This document shows positions 10,755 to 21,805 of a stretch of DNA of 64,000 nt, in pieces. Each line of letters begins with the position of its first letter. Position 1 is the first letter of the stretch. The notes beneath the pieces are model-generated. The model was not told the origin of the DNA. It made no database searches and saw only the letters and a program-made list of their open reading frames with translations. Where the stretch lies: positions 16,802,001 through 16,866,000 of the forward strand of contig OU612068.1 of assembly GCA_914767715.1 (NCBI GenBank). The letters run 5' to 3'. The position numbers were made by a program, and so were the translations under genes. The DNA is from Membranipora membranacea. Taxonomy: Eukaryota > Bryozoa > Gymnolaemata > Cheilostomatida > Membraniporidae.

Positions 10755-13402
10755 CACAAACGTCGCAAATGTCAAAACGTCGCAATCTAGCGTTCCACTA
10801 ACGTCGCAATTCCAAAAACGTCGCAACGAAGGGTTTTTATAACGTCGCAAACCCACAAATGTCGCATTTTTTTAAACGTCGCAATAGCTCGAACCCACTA
10901 ACGTCGCAAATGCCGCAACTCAACTAAAATGCTGAGTTGTCTTCTCATTTGATGCGAATTGGTGATGATGGTATGTTGCGAGATGTAGATAGGAGCCTAC
11001 GAACTTCAAAACACGGTGGGGAATTGAATATCAACATTATAATATTGTGCTATTGATAATTGTTGAGTATTTTCAGGTTATTTGAATAATATTTTTCTCA
11101 TTTTTTATTGTTACCTCAGAATCAATTAATGCTGTCATAAAAAGGACGCTAATCAACATCTAGCAGGAGAGGATACAGATTTCAAAACACTATGGGAGTT
11201 GAAATATTAAGGATATTGTACCGATTTCTATCAGAGAAAAATTTTGAACATCCTAGGACCATGACAAAACTTGTTACCTCAGAATTCATTACTGCTGTCT
11301 TATACGGGATGCTTATCAGGGTTTAGCACAAGTAAGGCGAATATCTGCATACATGTCAAGCTTGAATTATACCGTCATGTTTGAAATAGGCTATGCTTGA
11401 AGTATGCTTTTACACTACTTGGAATACCAGAAATGGGAAAAAAATATTAAATAATTTATGCATGAACCGCTTCATCACTTTATGACTTATCCTTTATCTA
11501 ATGACTAAGGAGCTTTTCCCAAGATGAAACTTCATGGTTTTCATATAAATTTGATGATTATAAAACCTAGACTGGATACCAAATGATGCATTAGCATACA
11601 ATAGGTGGCTATTTTAGAACATTGCATTGCGTAATGGCAATTGTGTTTTCATCACTCTGTAATCTAGAGTGCTCGAGCAACTTCCAACAAGATTTTGAGC
11701 ATGTCGTTTTTCAATGTTTTCAGTCTTATAAAAAATTGAATGTACCACGATAGGTTGTCGAATTTAATGCAGTTTGTAAACTCAAATCCTGGTTGAAGAA
11801 ATTTGAGTTATGATCAGGGACATTGACTGTGGCCGGACTACAGGTCAATGATAGTGCAATTGCAAATTTACAGAATTTAATATCGCTTTGTGACCAAGGG
11901 GCTCATTGTTAATGGCCATGGTTATATGATATATGCGTTTACCTATCAAATTCAAGTCAAATTTTAAATTCTCAATATACTTTGGTTTGGGAATTCCATA
12001 GATATGCATTATGGGATCCGTTATCTTCTTAACTTTTATTGATTTGTTATTGTTTACTCTCTGAAATAGAAGTCTTCAAAGTGCTACGTCCTGCAAGAAC
12101 ATGGCAACCAGTAGCCTGTCTTGACAAGCTTTACTAGAAGGAGAGGGGAACCCCTCCGCGGTAAAACTTGTCAAGCCAGGGTAAGGAGCCAACAGATGAA
12201 TCTTTTGAGATATCATGATTTGCTTGTTTAGTAATTAAATCAATGGATAAAATTTGCGGCTCAACTTTGCCTGGGTACCCAAAGACCATAATCCTACCTC
12301 TAAAAATGTTACCTGCTTTTTTCTGTAGCCAACAGGTGAAACAGTATCTATCTATTCTACCTACAGTGGGCTGCCTACTACCTATGGAATGGAGGAGGGG
12401 TCAATGAATAAAATAAAAAAGAACTAAGTAGATCTGTTGTAGCCATATTCTACTGATTATACATTGTGTTAAATAAATCTAACATTGTCAGCCAGCGCCT
12501 ATATCATATATATAAATATATATATACATGTATATATATAAGACAAAATATTCACATGGCACACAATATAATTGTCTAGGCACACAGGTTTTTGTTTCCA
12601 TTGATCAAACTTCACAATAAACACGCTCAGGGCTCTCAGATGGTAGTTCATGTGCATCTGTTTGTAACCAAGGTTCATTTGTGTTCAACCAGGGAGAATG
12701 GAGTGACTTTCTACCATAACATTTTATTTCATAAGTAGGATGTAGAAAACAAAGTTATGAGTTATCCTATTTTAATTTATGAGGGAACAACTCCCATTGA
12801 AATGAAAATTGAAAAATTGTTTCCTTAATCCGAGCATCGTCGATCGTTACAATAGTAACACTCAAGCTTACATGGTACATGATATACAGAAGTTTGACTT
12901 GATTCATCTAGGAAAACCAAAGAGTTTCATCATGGGAAAGATGTAACATTTTTTATTGATGGATTAAGGCTATGTCAGCAAGAGGAAAAAATATAGCACT
13001 CAATCTACCTGTGTCAATACCTCTTGACAACTTCAATCATTAGCTAAATCAAACATAAAGGCACATAACAAATTGGTATGTCACTATATCTGCTAGATGT
13101 TGGTTAGCATCCCTTTTATGACAGCATTAATGGATTCTGAGATAACAATAAAGGAAGTGGAAACAATGACTCAAATAACCTGAAAAATACTCAACAATTA
13201 TCCATAGCACAATATATAACATTGATATTGAATTCCCCACCGTGTTTTGAAAATCATATGCTCCTATCTACTTCTCGCAACAAATCATCATCACCAATTT
13301 GCATCAAATGAGAAGACAACTCGGTATTGCTGTTGGGTTGCGACATTTGCGACGTTAGTGGGTTCGAGCTATTGCGACGTTTAAAAGATTGCGACATTTG
13401 TA
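10755..13402. mobile_element. Terminal-inverted-repeat element with ACGTCGCAA arrays
   Basis: About 320 bp at 10856-11170 are repeated inverted at 13075-13402. The outer part holds the motif AACGTCGCAA in about eight copies on the left and about four on the right. Inside the left arm, a unit ending in CTCAGAATNNATTAMTGCTGTC is repeated (about 11115 and 11278). A separate palindrome occupies about 12119-12175 (CTTGACAAG...CTTGTCAAG), and a TA-rich microsatellite lies at 12505-12542. No transposase frame is visible. The exact ends and TSD could not be fixed. Confidence 0.7.
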
Positions 13403-13486
13403 ATTCCTTTTATATCACACTCTACATCGCTTGATGCTGTGGTATTCCAACCAACCAATGTAATCAATGTCAGTTGTACATGTCCG

Positions 13487-13518
13487 CTGACATCAGGGAG
13501 AATTCTCCCTGATGACAT
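13487..13518. mobile_element. Minute palindromic insertion, 18 bp
   Basis: CAGGGAGAATTCTCCCTG (13494-13511) is a perfect palindrome flanked by CTGACAT and ATGACAT (6/7). The ends match the CARGGAG family described in the findings. Confidence 0.55.
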
Positions 13519-14664
13519 ACATATCATTATTGGGATCATATTGAGTATTGAGATAATGATGCTAAGCCATCAATGCCAGGTGAGATTGCCATCTCCTGCT
13601 TTAGATCCCACGCAAAACATATTCAAATTGCTGTACATGTATAGTACACAAATTATATGAAAACACTAACTGTCCAGTGTTTGCTCAAGGGGTAGAGAGA
13701 GTTGGACAACACGGAAACCCCATTGCGATCAAATGCTGTATATATACATATTGTATCTTTTTACTGTCGGAATATTAAATCTTTAAAGCCTGTTATTTGG
13801 AAATACTTGTCCAATTTCATTATGCTCATCTTCGTCTGAAACTTAAAGTAAGACAACATGAACACGTATCCGCCGCGAATAACCCCGGATTGCATTTAGC
13901 AAAGTCTCGGGCAACATCAAGCCGGACCTCAGACATGAATCATATTAACATTGTCCAGTTCATAACAGACCCATAGACTAATTATACTCTCTAGAAAAAG
14001 AAAAAACTGATGTTTATGCTTCACTGATCAAAATATGGCTTCATTGTGCTAGCAAGCAATATGCTACCACAACCACAGTAACTGGGTAACCCGCTAATTC
14101 ACTTGCCTTCTGCAGGTATTTCAAGCAACAAGTACCCCTGTTACTCGTTTGACTGGTTCAATTCAATGAATGAATTATGCAGGTCAAAAGAAGTATGAAG
14201 ACAGTGCAAACTTTCACTAACGTGCTGTACTGTCATCATTGCATTCATATTACATGTGAACGTCTGACGAGTGGCAAGTCCATTGTGGCCATTTTAACAG
14301 CTCGTCAAATTTATGAAAGATTTATTTCCGACTTTCAGGCTTCAACTACGGTAGGGGTATAAAACAATGAGGGGAAAATCCTTTTCATTGACCCATGATA
14401 GTTGCCTGCTTGTGAATAGATGAATGACAAAAAGTGCTTATATTTTTGTAGGATAGATATCCATATTTATAATCTGAATCAAGGGAGTTGTGTCCCCTCT
14501 GATCAATTTAGCATTTTGCATTTAGCATTTTTGTAACTTTAGCATTTGGAATTTAGCATGTCGCTCCTGATTTCCATACTTATTGATAGAGAGTGAACTA
14601 GTTCACTAAGATTGAGTACCATCACAAGGAATTTGGTGTGACGACCCGAGTTAAATGTTTCCAA
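13519..14664. other. Spacer, no gene seen
   Basis: No exon was recognised on either strand. A short run of TTTAGCATTT-like words occupies about 14508-14562. Confidence 0.4.
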
Positions 14665-16343
14665 ACAGGTGCCAAATTTGATATAAAAATACGTCAGATT
14701 TCACAAAAATCACTTCAAGGCCACATAATTTTAGCAAAATTCAAAAAAACAGTTGATACTTGATGTTAGCCACTGATGTATACTATTAAATTCATATCAA
14801 AGATGTAAGCCTGTGAGGCATTATTGTGGGGATCCAGAAGGAACTGTTTACCTGGCATGTGACTAATTAAACTGAGCTGGCATATTTTGTACTTAGTAAT
14901 GTATCATACATTATCTGATTATTTTATATGTACTTTTGAAAACAGAAATAAACTCAGTCAGCAGAATAAACAGTTGAACCATTTGATAATTGGATTGTTT
15001 CTTGCCAAATTTGTGACTGTTACATATTTCTGCATGTCACATTTCACACAATGCGATACGTTCTGTTATGTTGTTGCATGCTGACAAATTATGTGCATGA
15101 TTTGCTGCTAACTTTTGCACAGCCTCATCAGATATTTTAGTTGATCATTCTACCCAAGCTGCAAGCATTCATGATCATAACCATGCCATGAAAAAATAAA
15201 GCTATAGGAGGGAATCTGAACTGAGCTCTGTAAACTTTCATTAATAAAATTTTTATGCAATACATGTGCATTTGTTCGATGTAATTTTTCGTTCAGTTTG
15301 TGTACTAAATTAATGTCAGATTCCTAAGAAACCCACAAAACAAAAGTGCACTCATTGTAAGGGTTTTAGTTGACTCACCTCGCTATCAACCTACATGCAA
15401 CAGGGAACCAGTGCATAATACCATCAGCCAGCAGATATTCGTTTGTCGTTTTCTGCTTGCCTCCTGTACAGGCATAATATATACCAATTGCTGCCGATAT
15501 TGCAAGCATCAGAGACAGGACCAGATAATCAGGCCATTTGAAATAATAGTTTCCCGCCTCCACGAACGAACTGTTTGCATCCATGCTGTCTGATATATTT
15601 TATTCACCTAAAATTAAACAATCTTTATGCAACGGCAAAGCCTTGTCACACGGCTACTTTTTGAGTAAAAAAGAAGCCGCTTGACAAAGCTAGCAACGGC
15701 AAGATTCAGTTTGCAAAGGCTTGTGATGATGGTGAAGTAAAATAGTCGACAAAATCCTAATTTTTTGTAAATTTATGCATTAAAAAGAAAATATGACAAG
15801 TTCATTAGCGTGTTAGAAGGATGAGCCCTGGCTATGCTTCAATTCACCAAATAAGACACTGACAATTTCATTTATTTTTGTATCTACACAGAGACGTATT
15901 GTGTATAGAGAGCTGCCTCTTCGGCTCAACTCAAGCTTGCACAGACTTTTACGTGGGTCAGAATTCTCTCCCATAAAAAAATCATTACTGTAAAAACTAA
16001 TTCCAATAGTTTTGCGTCTATGAACATTATTAAAACATACCCTGAACTGCTCCTCTGTCACTGCTTTAGTATCTAATATTTTCTTTAACAAACAGCCTAC
16101 TTTTAGCAGGACCCTATAGTGGACAATGACACTTGCAGATAATGTTACAGTCCTAACTCTAAAAAATGGCATATTCTTAGCATGCCATCAAGCATAACAG
16201 TGGTTACATTGAAACAGAACCAATGATTAATGAGAATTTAAATTTGAGGAATCTGCTCACTATACTTTTGCAGATAATGTTTGACTGGCAGGCCAACTAC
16301 AACAGAGGTAACCTGTTACCGTGGTCGTATCAATTACCTTGTA
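14665..16343. repeat. Partial duplication of the gene A1 5' region
   Basis: The segment parallels 3637-5170: part of intron 1, exon 1 and the upstream flank. It stops short of exon 2. The duplication is interrupted at 16349 by the 4.7 kb element. Confidence 0.75.
15379..15584 (-). pseudogene. Orphan exon 1 of an SLC5 transporter copy
   Basis: The 206-nt exon is almost identical to exon 1 of gene A1, starting MDANSSFVE, with the same GTGAGT donor. The two translations differ at two places: GDMHW becomes GIMHW, and the conserved Ser of ACSLIA becomes Arg. No exon 2 or later exon follows before unrelated sequence begins at about 14660, so it cannot encode a transporter alone. It is probably a by-product of segmental duplication. 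Confidence 0.85.
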
Positions 16344-16610
16344 GCCTACTACGGCAGACGAGCTGCGCCAGGGGACAAAATAATTTCAGATGGCGCAGCT
16401 CGGCTAGAGGCACTTTACATGTGGCGCAGCTCGGCTAGGGGCGATTTATGTGTGGCGCAGCTCGGCTAGTTTCAAAATTTGTTACCAAGAGCACATGATT
16501 CCCAATATTGATAGACTTGTAAAAGTTTGCTCATCTGTCGGAACTGATAAATGAGCGGGAATTTATCACAGCTCTATTGTTCAAGAACTAGCTGAAAAAG
16601 CAAGAGGACT

Positions 16611-16645
16611 ATTTTACCAGGGAGTTACAAACTCCTTGATTTTAC
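16611..16645. mobile_element. Minute palindromic insertion, 21 bp
   Basis: CAGGGAGTTACAAACTCCTTG (16618-16637 plus one base) is flanked by perfect 7-bp repeats ATTTTAC at 16611-16617 and 16639-16645. Confidence 0.7.
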
Positions 16646-16667
16646 ATAAGTTGATCTATGAGTGGCA

Positions 16668-16687
16668 GTCACAGCAGGGAGTCACAG
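16668..16687. repeat. Excision-like footprint of the same family
   Basis: Two perfect copies of GTCACAG (16668-16674 and 16681-16687) enclose only CAGGGA, which equals the first six bases of the CAGGGAG-type end. This is what incomplete excision of a cut-and-paste element would leave. Confidence 0.5.
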
Positions 16688-16884
16688 TCAGTGTTTGAGA
16701 AGTTGCTTGACTTTCCCTACCTGTGATATGGCTGTAAGTATAGTATTCTCCACAATAAGGTATGAAAGTTATATTATCATTTATCAAGGTAGTGATTAAG
16801 TATCATTATCATCATGTGAAGGAATGATTGGATGTGTTGATCATGTAAATAGGGCTACTTTCTACTTGTACTACCTACTTCTCT

Positions 16885-16930
16885 CTTCTACCAAGGAGTA
16901 TCAGCTTCCCTGGTTGCTCCTTGCCTCTAC
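16885..16930. mobile_element. Minute palindromic insertion, 32 bp
   Basis: The insert 16892-16923 starts CAAGGAGTA and ends TGCTCCTTG. It is flanked by CTTCTAC and CCTCTAC (6/7). Confidence 0.55.
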
Positions 16931-17586
16931 CACTCACATCATTGCATTTTCTTATTTTGGTTGGTTCGGGCTTTATTGTGTGGGTGCACAAACAAAGCAA
17001 TGAGCCGCCCAATGTTTTGATAGTTGGTAATGATGTTGATGAAATATGTATCAATCAAGAGTGACTACTCACACTCACAGGCTACCTAGTACTAGTACTA
17101 CAGGCTGCTACTGAGTGAGGAATGGTCACAGGCCTACTCCAACATCTGGGTCAATGGCAGTGAGTATTTGACTACCCTTTTGGGTTTTTTGTTGTTTGAA
17201 ACCCAACCAGGGGGGGGGGGGGCAGTCAAACATTGCCAGAGACCTACCCAGGCTTTGGAGTAACTCGTGTATACAGTGTATACAATGCAAGGTGTATAGT
17301 CATGTCTGCTAGATGTAGGGCATATACTGCAAGCGTAGAGAGGGCTTTAGAGCTCATCAAGTTTCTTTGTTTAAAGTTTGACTGTGATTGATGTGTCAGT
17401 ATTCTGTCCAAATAACATTTTTGTATGTTTATATGTTTTATGTTATATATTTTACAGCATGTATGATTATGAAGGAGCAATTTAGAGATTGACCAGAGAT
17501 AAGCCATAGGAATCATATGCAATCATCACTAGACCGACTTAATCTTTGATCCCGTATAAACCTCAACATGTATCAGGATTGCATTG

Positions 17587-17624
17587 GTAAGACCAAGGAG
17601 TTAGAGGGAACTCCTTGGTAAGAC
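17587..17624. mobile_element. Minute palindromic insertion, 24 bp
   Basis: The insert 17594-17617 starts CAAGGAGTT and ends AACTCCTTG. It is flanked by perfect GTAAGAC repeats at 17587-17593 and 17618-17624. Confidence 0.7.
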
Positions 17625-18194
17625 AGTGGCTGGTTCACTTAGCCGGATTTAAGATGCTGAGACTTCGCCAAGTAAAAGTATTTCCAATGAACAACTAGAG
17701 ATCCATGAGATTTTATACACAATAATAATGCCGTAGCACAGCTCATCTCCTAGTCTTGCAACATCTAACTGTAAGTTGTAGATGATAAATCAATGTCCAG
17801 CATGCAACTTCAGTTAGTATCCAATGCTGTTGATAGTGATATCTAGGGAGTTTTTGCGGTATCAATTAGATGAACAAACTTCATCAGGGTGCTTGGTCAC
17901 TGGGTGCAGGCCCCAGAGAACTGAGAAGAAGGTTCATTGCGTAAGGCAGTCCTTGCACCCTGCTATACTCTGCTTAAATCTATCAATAATAACCAGATCA
18001 AATGATTCACAGTGTTTTGTGCTGATCATTTTTATTTTTAGGTACATCCAATATAATATATATAACGGCCACAGGTATTCTGGCTCGTAGTCACATTGTT
18101 CCAACTTTTTTGGGTCAAACCAAACGCATATCCTTACTCCAACTTTGGAGAGTGATAGTAAGTCCTTGGGTGAACAAAAGATATCAGGGAGTAT

Positions 18195-18252
18195 GTATGA
18201 TCAAGGAGTTGGGGACAAAATATAACATTTGTCCCTAACTCCCTGGTATGAT
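18195..18252. mobile_element. Minute palindromic insertion, 44 bp
   Basis: The insert 18202-18245 starts CAAGGAGTTGGGGACAAA and ends TTTGTCCCTAACTCCCTG. Perfect GTATGAT repeats lie at 18195-18201 and 18246-18252. It has the longest arms of the minute forms and links them to the 210-bp element at 1403-1612. Confidence 0.75.
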
Positions 18253-18436
18253 TGTATCAGACTTATGAGTTGTCCTCTCAACTAAAATCAATCCTCCTCC
18301 CAAGGTAGTCTGGTCATTTAGCTCAATTAGACAATTCGTGCACAAATCGTTTGCTCAGAATGCATAGGTATAGTTCTATCTATGAGAGAGTGATTTGGGA
18401 ACGAGACCTAAGTAGGGCACCTAAGCTGTTTTTTGG

Positions 18437-19557
18437 ATGGATGGATTTATTACTATCATAGACAAAAATTTGTCACGAAATACGTTGTTAATACTGACAA
18501 GAAAGAAAAACATGGAAAAAATCAGATCTCTGTTGTATAAAGAGTTTTTTAGAATAGTATATTATTAAGTGTATGTATGAGATGTCTTAAAAAGCTGTCT
18601 CTACCCCATGTACCCCGATATTTAACGGTGCGGTAGCGACCTGAGGGGCATTTAGTTAGAAAGTCATTGATAAAGTGCTCTTCATCGTGTATGTGCCGTA
18701 GTCCAAGTGTCTTGATCTGGTTGGCCACCAGAGCATCTATATCGGGGTACTCAATCCCTAACTTGGCGGCATCTTTAAATATTTTGCGTAAGGTCTTCTT
18801 GTCGCTTGCATGGATGCTTGTAAAAAGTATGGGGAGACAGTAAGTGATGAGGGATACAATAAAACTCTTGAATAACATATGAGAAAGGGGCTTTGAGCTA
18901 TAGTATACAAAATTTTTCACAATATACATGTGTTGAGATGCAGTAGTCACTATGGATTGCACATGATCATGATAGCAGAGTTTATCGTCAACAGTAACAC
19001 CAAGGTATTTTACTTTGTCACAAAAATCAACTTCCGTGCCATTAAGGATAAGAGTAGGGGTAATGGGCCTAACAAGCTGAGTAGAAAACATCATTTCTTG
19101 AGTCTTGGAGGCGTTTAACAATAGGTTTAAATCACAACATTGCTTTGAAATTCTACTAATCTCATCAAGATAGGCACTAAGATCTGATTGATTTGATATG
19201 CATCCAATTATACAGGTGTCGTCTGGGTATTTAATGACAGTAATATTACTTAAGTCTGAGGTAATCCTATTGGTATATATTGAAAACAAAAGTAGAGATA
19301 AACAGCAACCCTGGGGAGCGCCAGTGTTGGTTATGATGGGTTTTGAGATATTGCCATCTACTATTGTTCTTTGGGTGCGATTCGTTAGGAAGCTGTATAT
19401 CCATTCAGTGACATTGGAGTCGAGATGTGATAGTTGCGAGATTAAGTCTGGAACATGTATTGTGTTGAATGCAGAAGAAAAGTCAAAGTCAAAGTTATTC
19501 AAAGAACTTTCAGTCACTGTTGACAAAATTCTCATCTATCTATGCGTTATTCTGTAG
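18437..19557 (-). mobile_element. 5'-truncated non-LTR retrotransposon
   Basis: Read on the minus strand, the RT frame is followed by a short 3' UTR that ends in AATAAATCCATCCATCC, an ATCC microsatellite tail of the kind seen in CR1-like and related non-LTR elements. It sits inside the 16350-21039 element. The 5' part, including any endonuclease, is absent. Confidence 0.75.
18549..19535 (-). pseudogene. Reverse transcriptase fragment, degenerate
   Basis: The 328-residue frame covers most of an RT domain and its C-terminal region. Visible blocks are FSSAFNTI (about residues 19-26), GAPQGC (72-77), YPDD (103-106) in place of the usual YADD/FADD, and KYLGV (176-180). The block after the QGC motif reads CLSLLLFSIYTN where VLSPLLF is usual. 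The frame is broken upstream by a stop and an apparent frameshift near 19540, where the block before the first catalytic Asp would continue. I infer a dead, 5'-truncated copy of a CR1/Jockey-like element. The clade is uncertain. Confidence 0.8.
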
Positions 19558-20004
19558 ACTAAACAGCCAAGTCATATCATCCCTGCATGAATATAGATGG
19601 TAATACAGCTGTCACAAAAATGCGTCAAGTGAACTTTCTTAGGCATAGTATAATTATTATTGTGCTTAAATTACGTTACACAAAACAAATAACGAAAAAA
19701 GAAATAAAGGAACCAGTTATGTCAGCTCCTCAACAACAAGCAAACATGGTATGTAAGAAGAAAAAATAAAAATCCGACCAGAGAGAAAACTTTATAATAA
19801 TTTGGTACCCACTTACAGATTACAGTTGTCAAGTCAGTTCACCGATGTATTTGTTTCCTATTAGAACTCACGATTGATTTGAATAAGCTTATCAGTGGCA
19901 CTTTGGGCATTTACAATTCAAATGTGCTTGACTGCTGGAGTTCCTAAACTGAAAACCTGACCCACAAGCAATAAAAAAAATCAGTAGATACTAAGACCGA
20001 GGAG

Positions 20005-20685
20005 TTAGACTTCTGTAAAGAGGTCATCTGGGCTTCTTTGTGGCACTACGTTGCAGACTCGTATCTCATAGTTGATCGGCAAGTTGCGTGTCGGCATATT
20101 GATCATCCAGATGACTTTATTTCCAACAATATTATGATAGACCACTGGGCCATAGGCTGGTTTTAATTTTGTTGTCATCACCTTGTCTTCAACCGTTCTG
20201 AAAGGGAAAATTATAATAGGATCAATTAATGCAGAAACCAAATGAGATGCTCAACTGTGAAAAAAAGTTCATATTCCTGGGTTAGAGATAGAACTAAGAG
20301 GTCATTGAATGAAAGAATTGAATGTAATATGAAAGTCAAACACTGCTACATACCCAGACAGGTTTTGGAGTAGGACCATTGGGTCATAGATAGATAAGAA
20401 GATAGCAGTCTGCCAGCGAGGGTGCTGCTGCATCATCATCAACATTCCACCAATTCTTTGACTCCCATTCACTGTAACAATGAGTGATTCAATGTCAAAA
20501 ATTAAATACATACATACATCGATTCTACAGATTGGTCCAGGAACTGTACTGTCTGTAGTGAAAGATCAAGGAGTGCTCCTAGCTAGTCCCTGCTGCTGGT
20601 CCTTGGTAAGATAGATTGGTTGGTGACAATCAGAACAGTTCACCTGACAGACTCCTCTCCTCTCCATATATCTTGTTGAGAATGT
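20005..20685 (-). CDS. 3' exons of an unrecognised gene, carried inside a transposon
   Basis: Two exons are well supported: 20354-20471 (starting VNGSQRIGG, ending LLQNLSG, donor GTATGT) and the terminal exon 20005-20197 (TVEDKVMTT to SPDDLFTEV, then TAA). Their phases agree, and the acceptors TTGTTACAG and CCCTTTCAG are good. A possible third exon of 42 nt (20644-20685, ILNKIYGEERSLS) has matching phase but is less certain. I do not recognise the protein. The visible 110-odd residues are soluble-looking, without membrane segments. No further exon is seen before the inverted terminus at 20906, so the gene is cut at its 5' side. This fits exon capture by the 4.7 kb element. Whether it is expressed is unknown. 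Confidence 0.6.
20560..20612. mobile_element. Minute palindromic insertion, 39 bp
   Basis: The insert 20567-20605 starts CAAGGAGTGCTCC and ends TGGTCCTTG. It is flanked by GAAAGAT and GTAAGAT (6/7). The arms are less well matched than in the other copies. Confidence 0.45.
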
Positions 20686-21039
20686 CTGATAGTGATAACA
20701 TTAAAAAGGTCACCTTTCAGTGCTCAGGCCAGTGAGTGATGCTCTAACCTCAAAGTCAGGCCTAGGACCCAATTATCAGACTCAGCTATCAAGATGGTGC
20801 AGACTTAGTTGTTAACAATCATACCTCCAAAACCCAAGTTGACTCTAACTTTTTCCGACTGAGTAATGACAGACTATCAAATTCATGAGTTGTGTTCTCA
20901 TGGCTTCAAAATTTGAAACTAGTCGAGCTGCGCCACACATAAATTGCCTCTAGCCGAGCTGCGCCACATGTAAATTGCATGTAGCCGAACTGCGCCATTC
21001 CGAATTATTTTTACCACATGGCGCAGCTCGTCTGCCGTA

Positions 21040-21400
21040 GCCTACCTAAGCTGTAGTTGAAAAATGGTTGATTGTTACAAAAAAGAAAAACCTGCACATT
21101 TAAACACACCCCCGTTAAAATGGTGATCACCCAAAAGGCCACTGCCAAAAAGCCAGTGGCCATAAAGCCACTAGCCAAAAAGCCACTGGCCATAGAGCCA
21201 CTGGCCATAAAGCCACTGGCCAAAAAGCCACTGGCCATAAAGCCACTGGCCAAAAAGCCACTGGTCATAAGGCCACTGGACAGAAGGCCACTGGTCATAA
21301 GGCCACTGGTCAAACGGCCACCGGTCATAAGGCCACTGGTCAAAAAGCCACTGCCCAAAAAGCCACTGGTTACATAATAGAAGTCTGATATCAACTTTCC
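21040..21400. repeat. Minisatellite, 15-bp unit, locus 2
   Basis: About 16 units of the CCACTGGCCAAAAAG type occupy 21133-21372. The left flank (AGCTGTAGTTGAAAAATGG to GGTGATCACCCAAAAGG) and right flank (GGTTACATAATAGAAGTCTG) match locus 3 near 39.4 kb. Confidence 0.9.
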
Positions 21401-21805
21401 ATTGACATTGACAGTCAGCACTTTTAGATCGAAGCAATGCCGCAGTAGCTTTTTTGATTTATACATGCCACAAGCCAATTAACACGAGTGAGTTGGATAC
21501 CCTACTGGGAACAACAAAAAAAGTCAGTGATCAGGCTACAGAACTTTAAGCAATAGCGATCAAGTTGAGTCGGTTGGGTTTTTTGGTCATCAATGATAAA
21601 AACATTCGATTGATGCACAGCTAGATATTGGTAGAGGCCTGTATTGTTCACAAGAGAGTTTAGTTTTTGTTAAGTATCAGATCTGATATAACCATGTGAT
21701 AATCAAAATCGATCACAGGGTGCATTGGGTGAAAATGATACTAAAAATCTTATCATGTGAACATAAATTATTGTCACGTTACGAAGAAGAAAATCAAAAA
21801 AGCTA
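21401..21805. other. Spacer, no gene seen
   Basis: Nothing was recognised on either strand. Confidence 0.4.

Larger units (their letters stand above)
16350..21039. mobile_element. 4.7 kb terminal-inverted-repeat element carrying gene fragments
   Basis: The left end (16350-16482) and right end (20906-21039) are inverted repeats of about 130 bp starting TACGGCAGACGAGCTGCGCC. Each contains repeated TGGCGCAGCTCGGCTAG words. The flanks carry GCCTAC at 16344-16349 and 21040-21045. The empty site, TAGCCTACCTAAG, is seen near 39388 and 5167. An 8-bp TSD (TAGCCTAC) with asymmetric ends is the alternative reading. The element holds a dead non-LTR reverse transcriptase, the 3' exons of an unrecognised gene and five minute palindromic insertions. 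No transposase was recognised, so it is probably non-autonomous. The remaining 16483-18436 shows no exon that I can support. Confidence 0.8.

Noticed and set aside
10755-10920. CRISPR-like array of ACGTCGCAA repeats
   Set aside because: Repeats are only 9-10 bp with irregular spacing, sit in a long inverted repeat and the context is eukaryotic.
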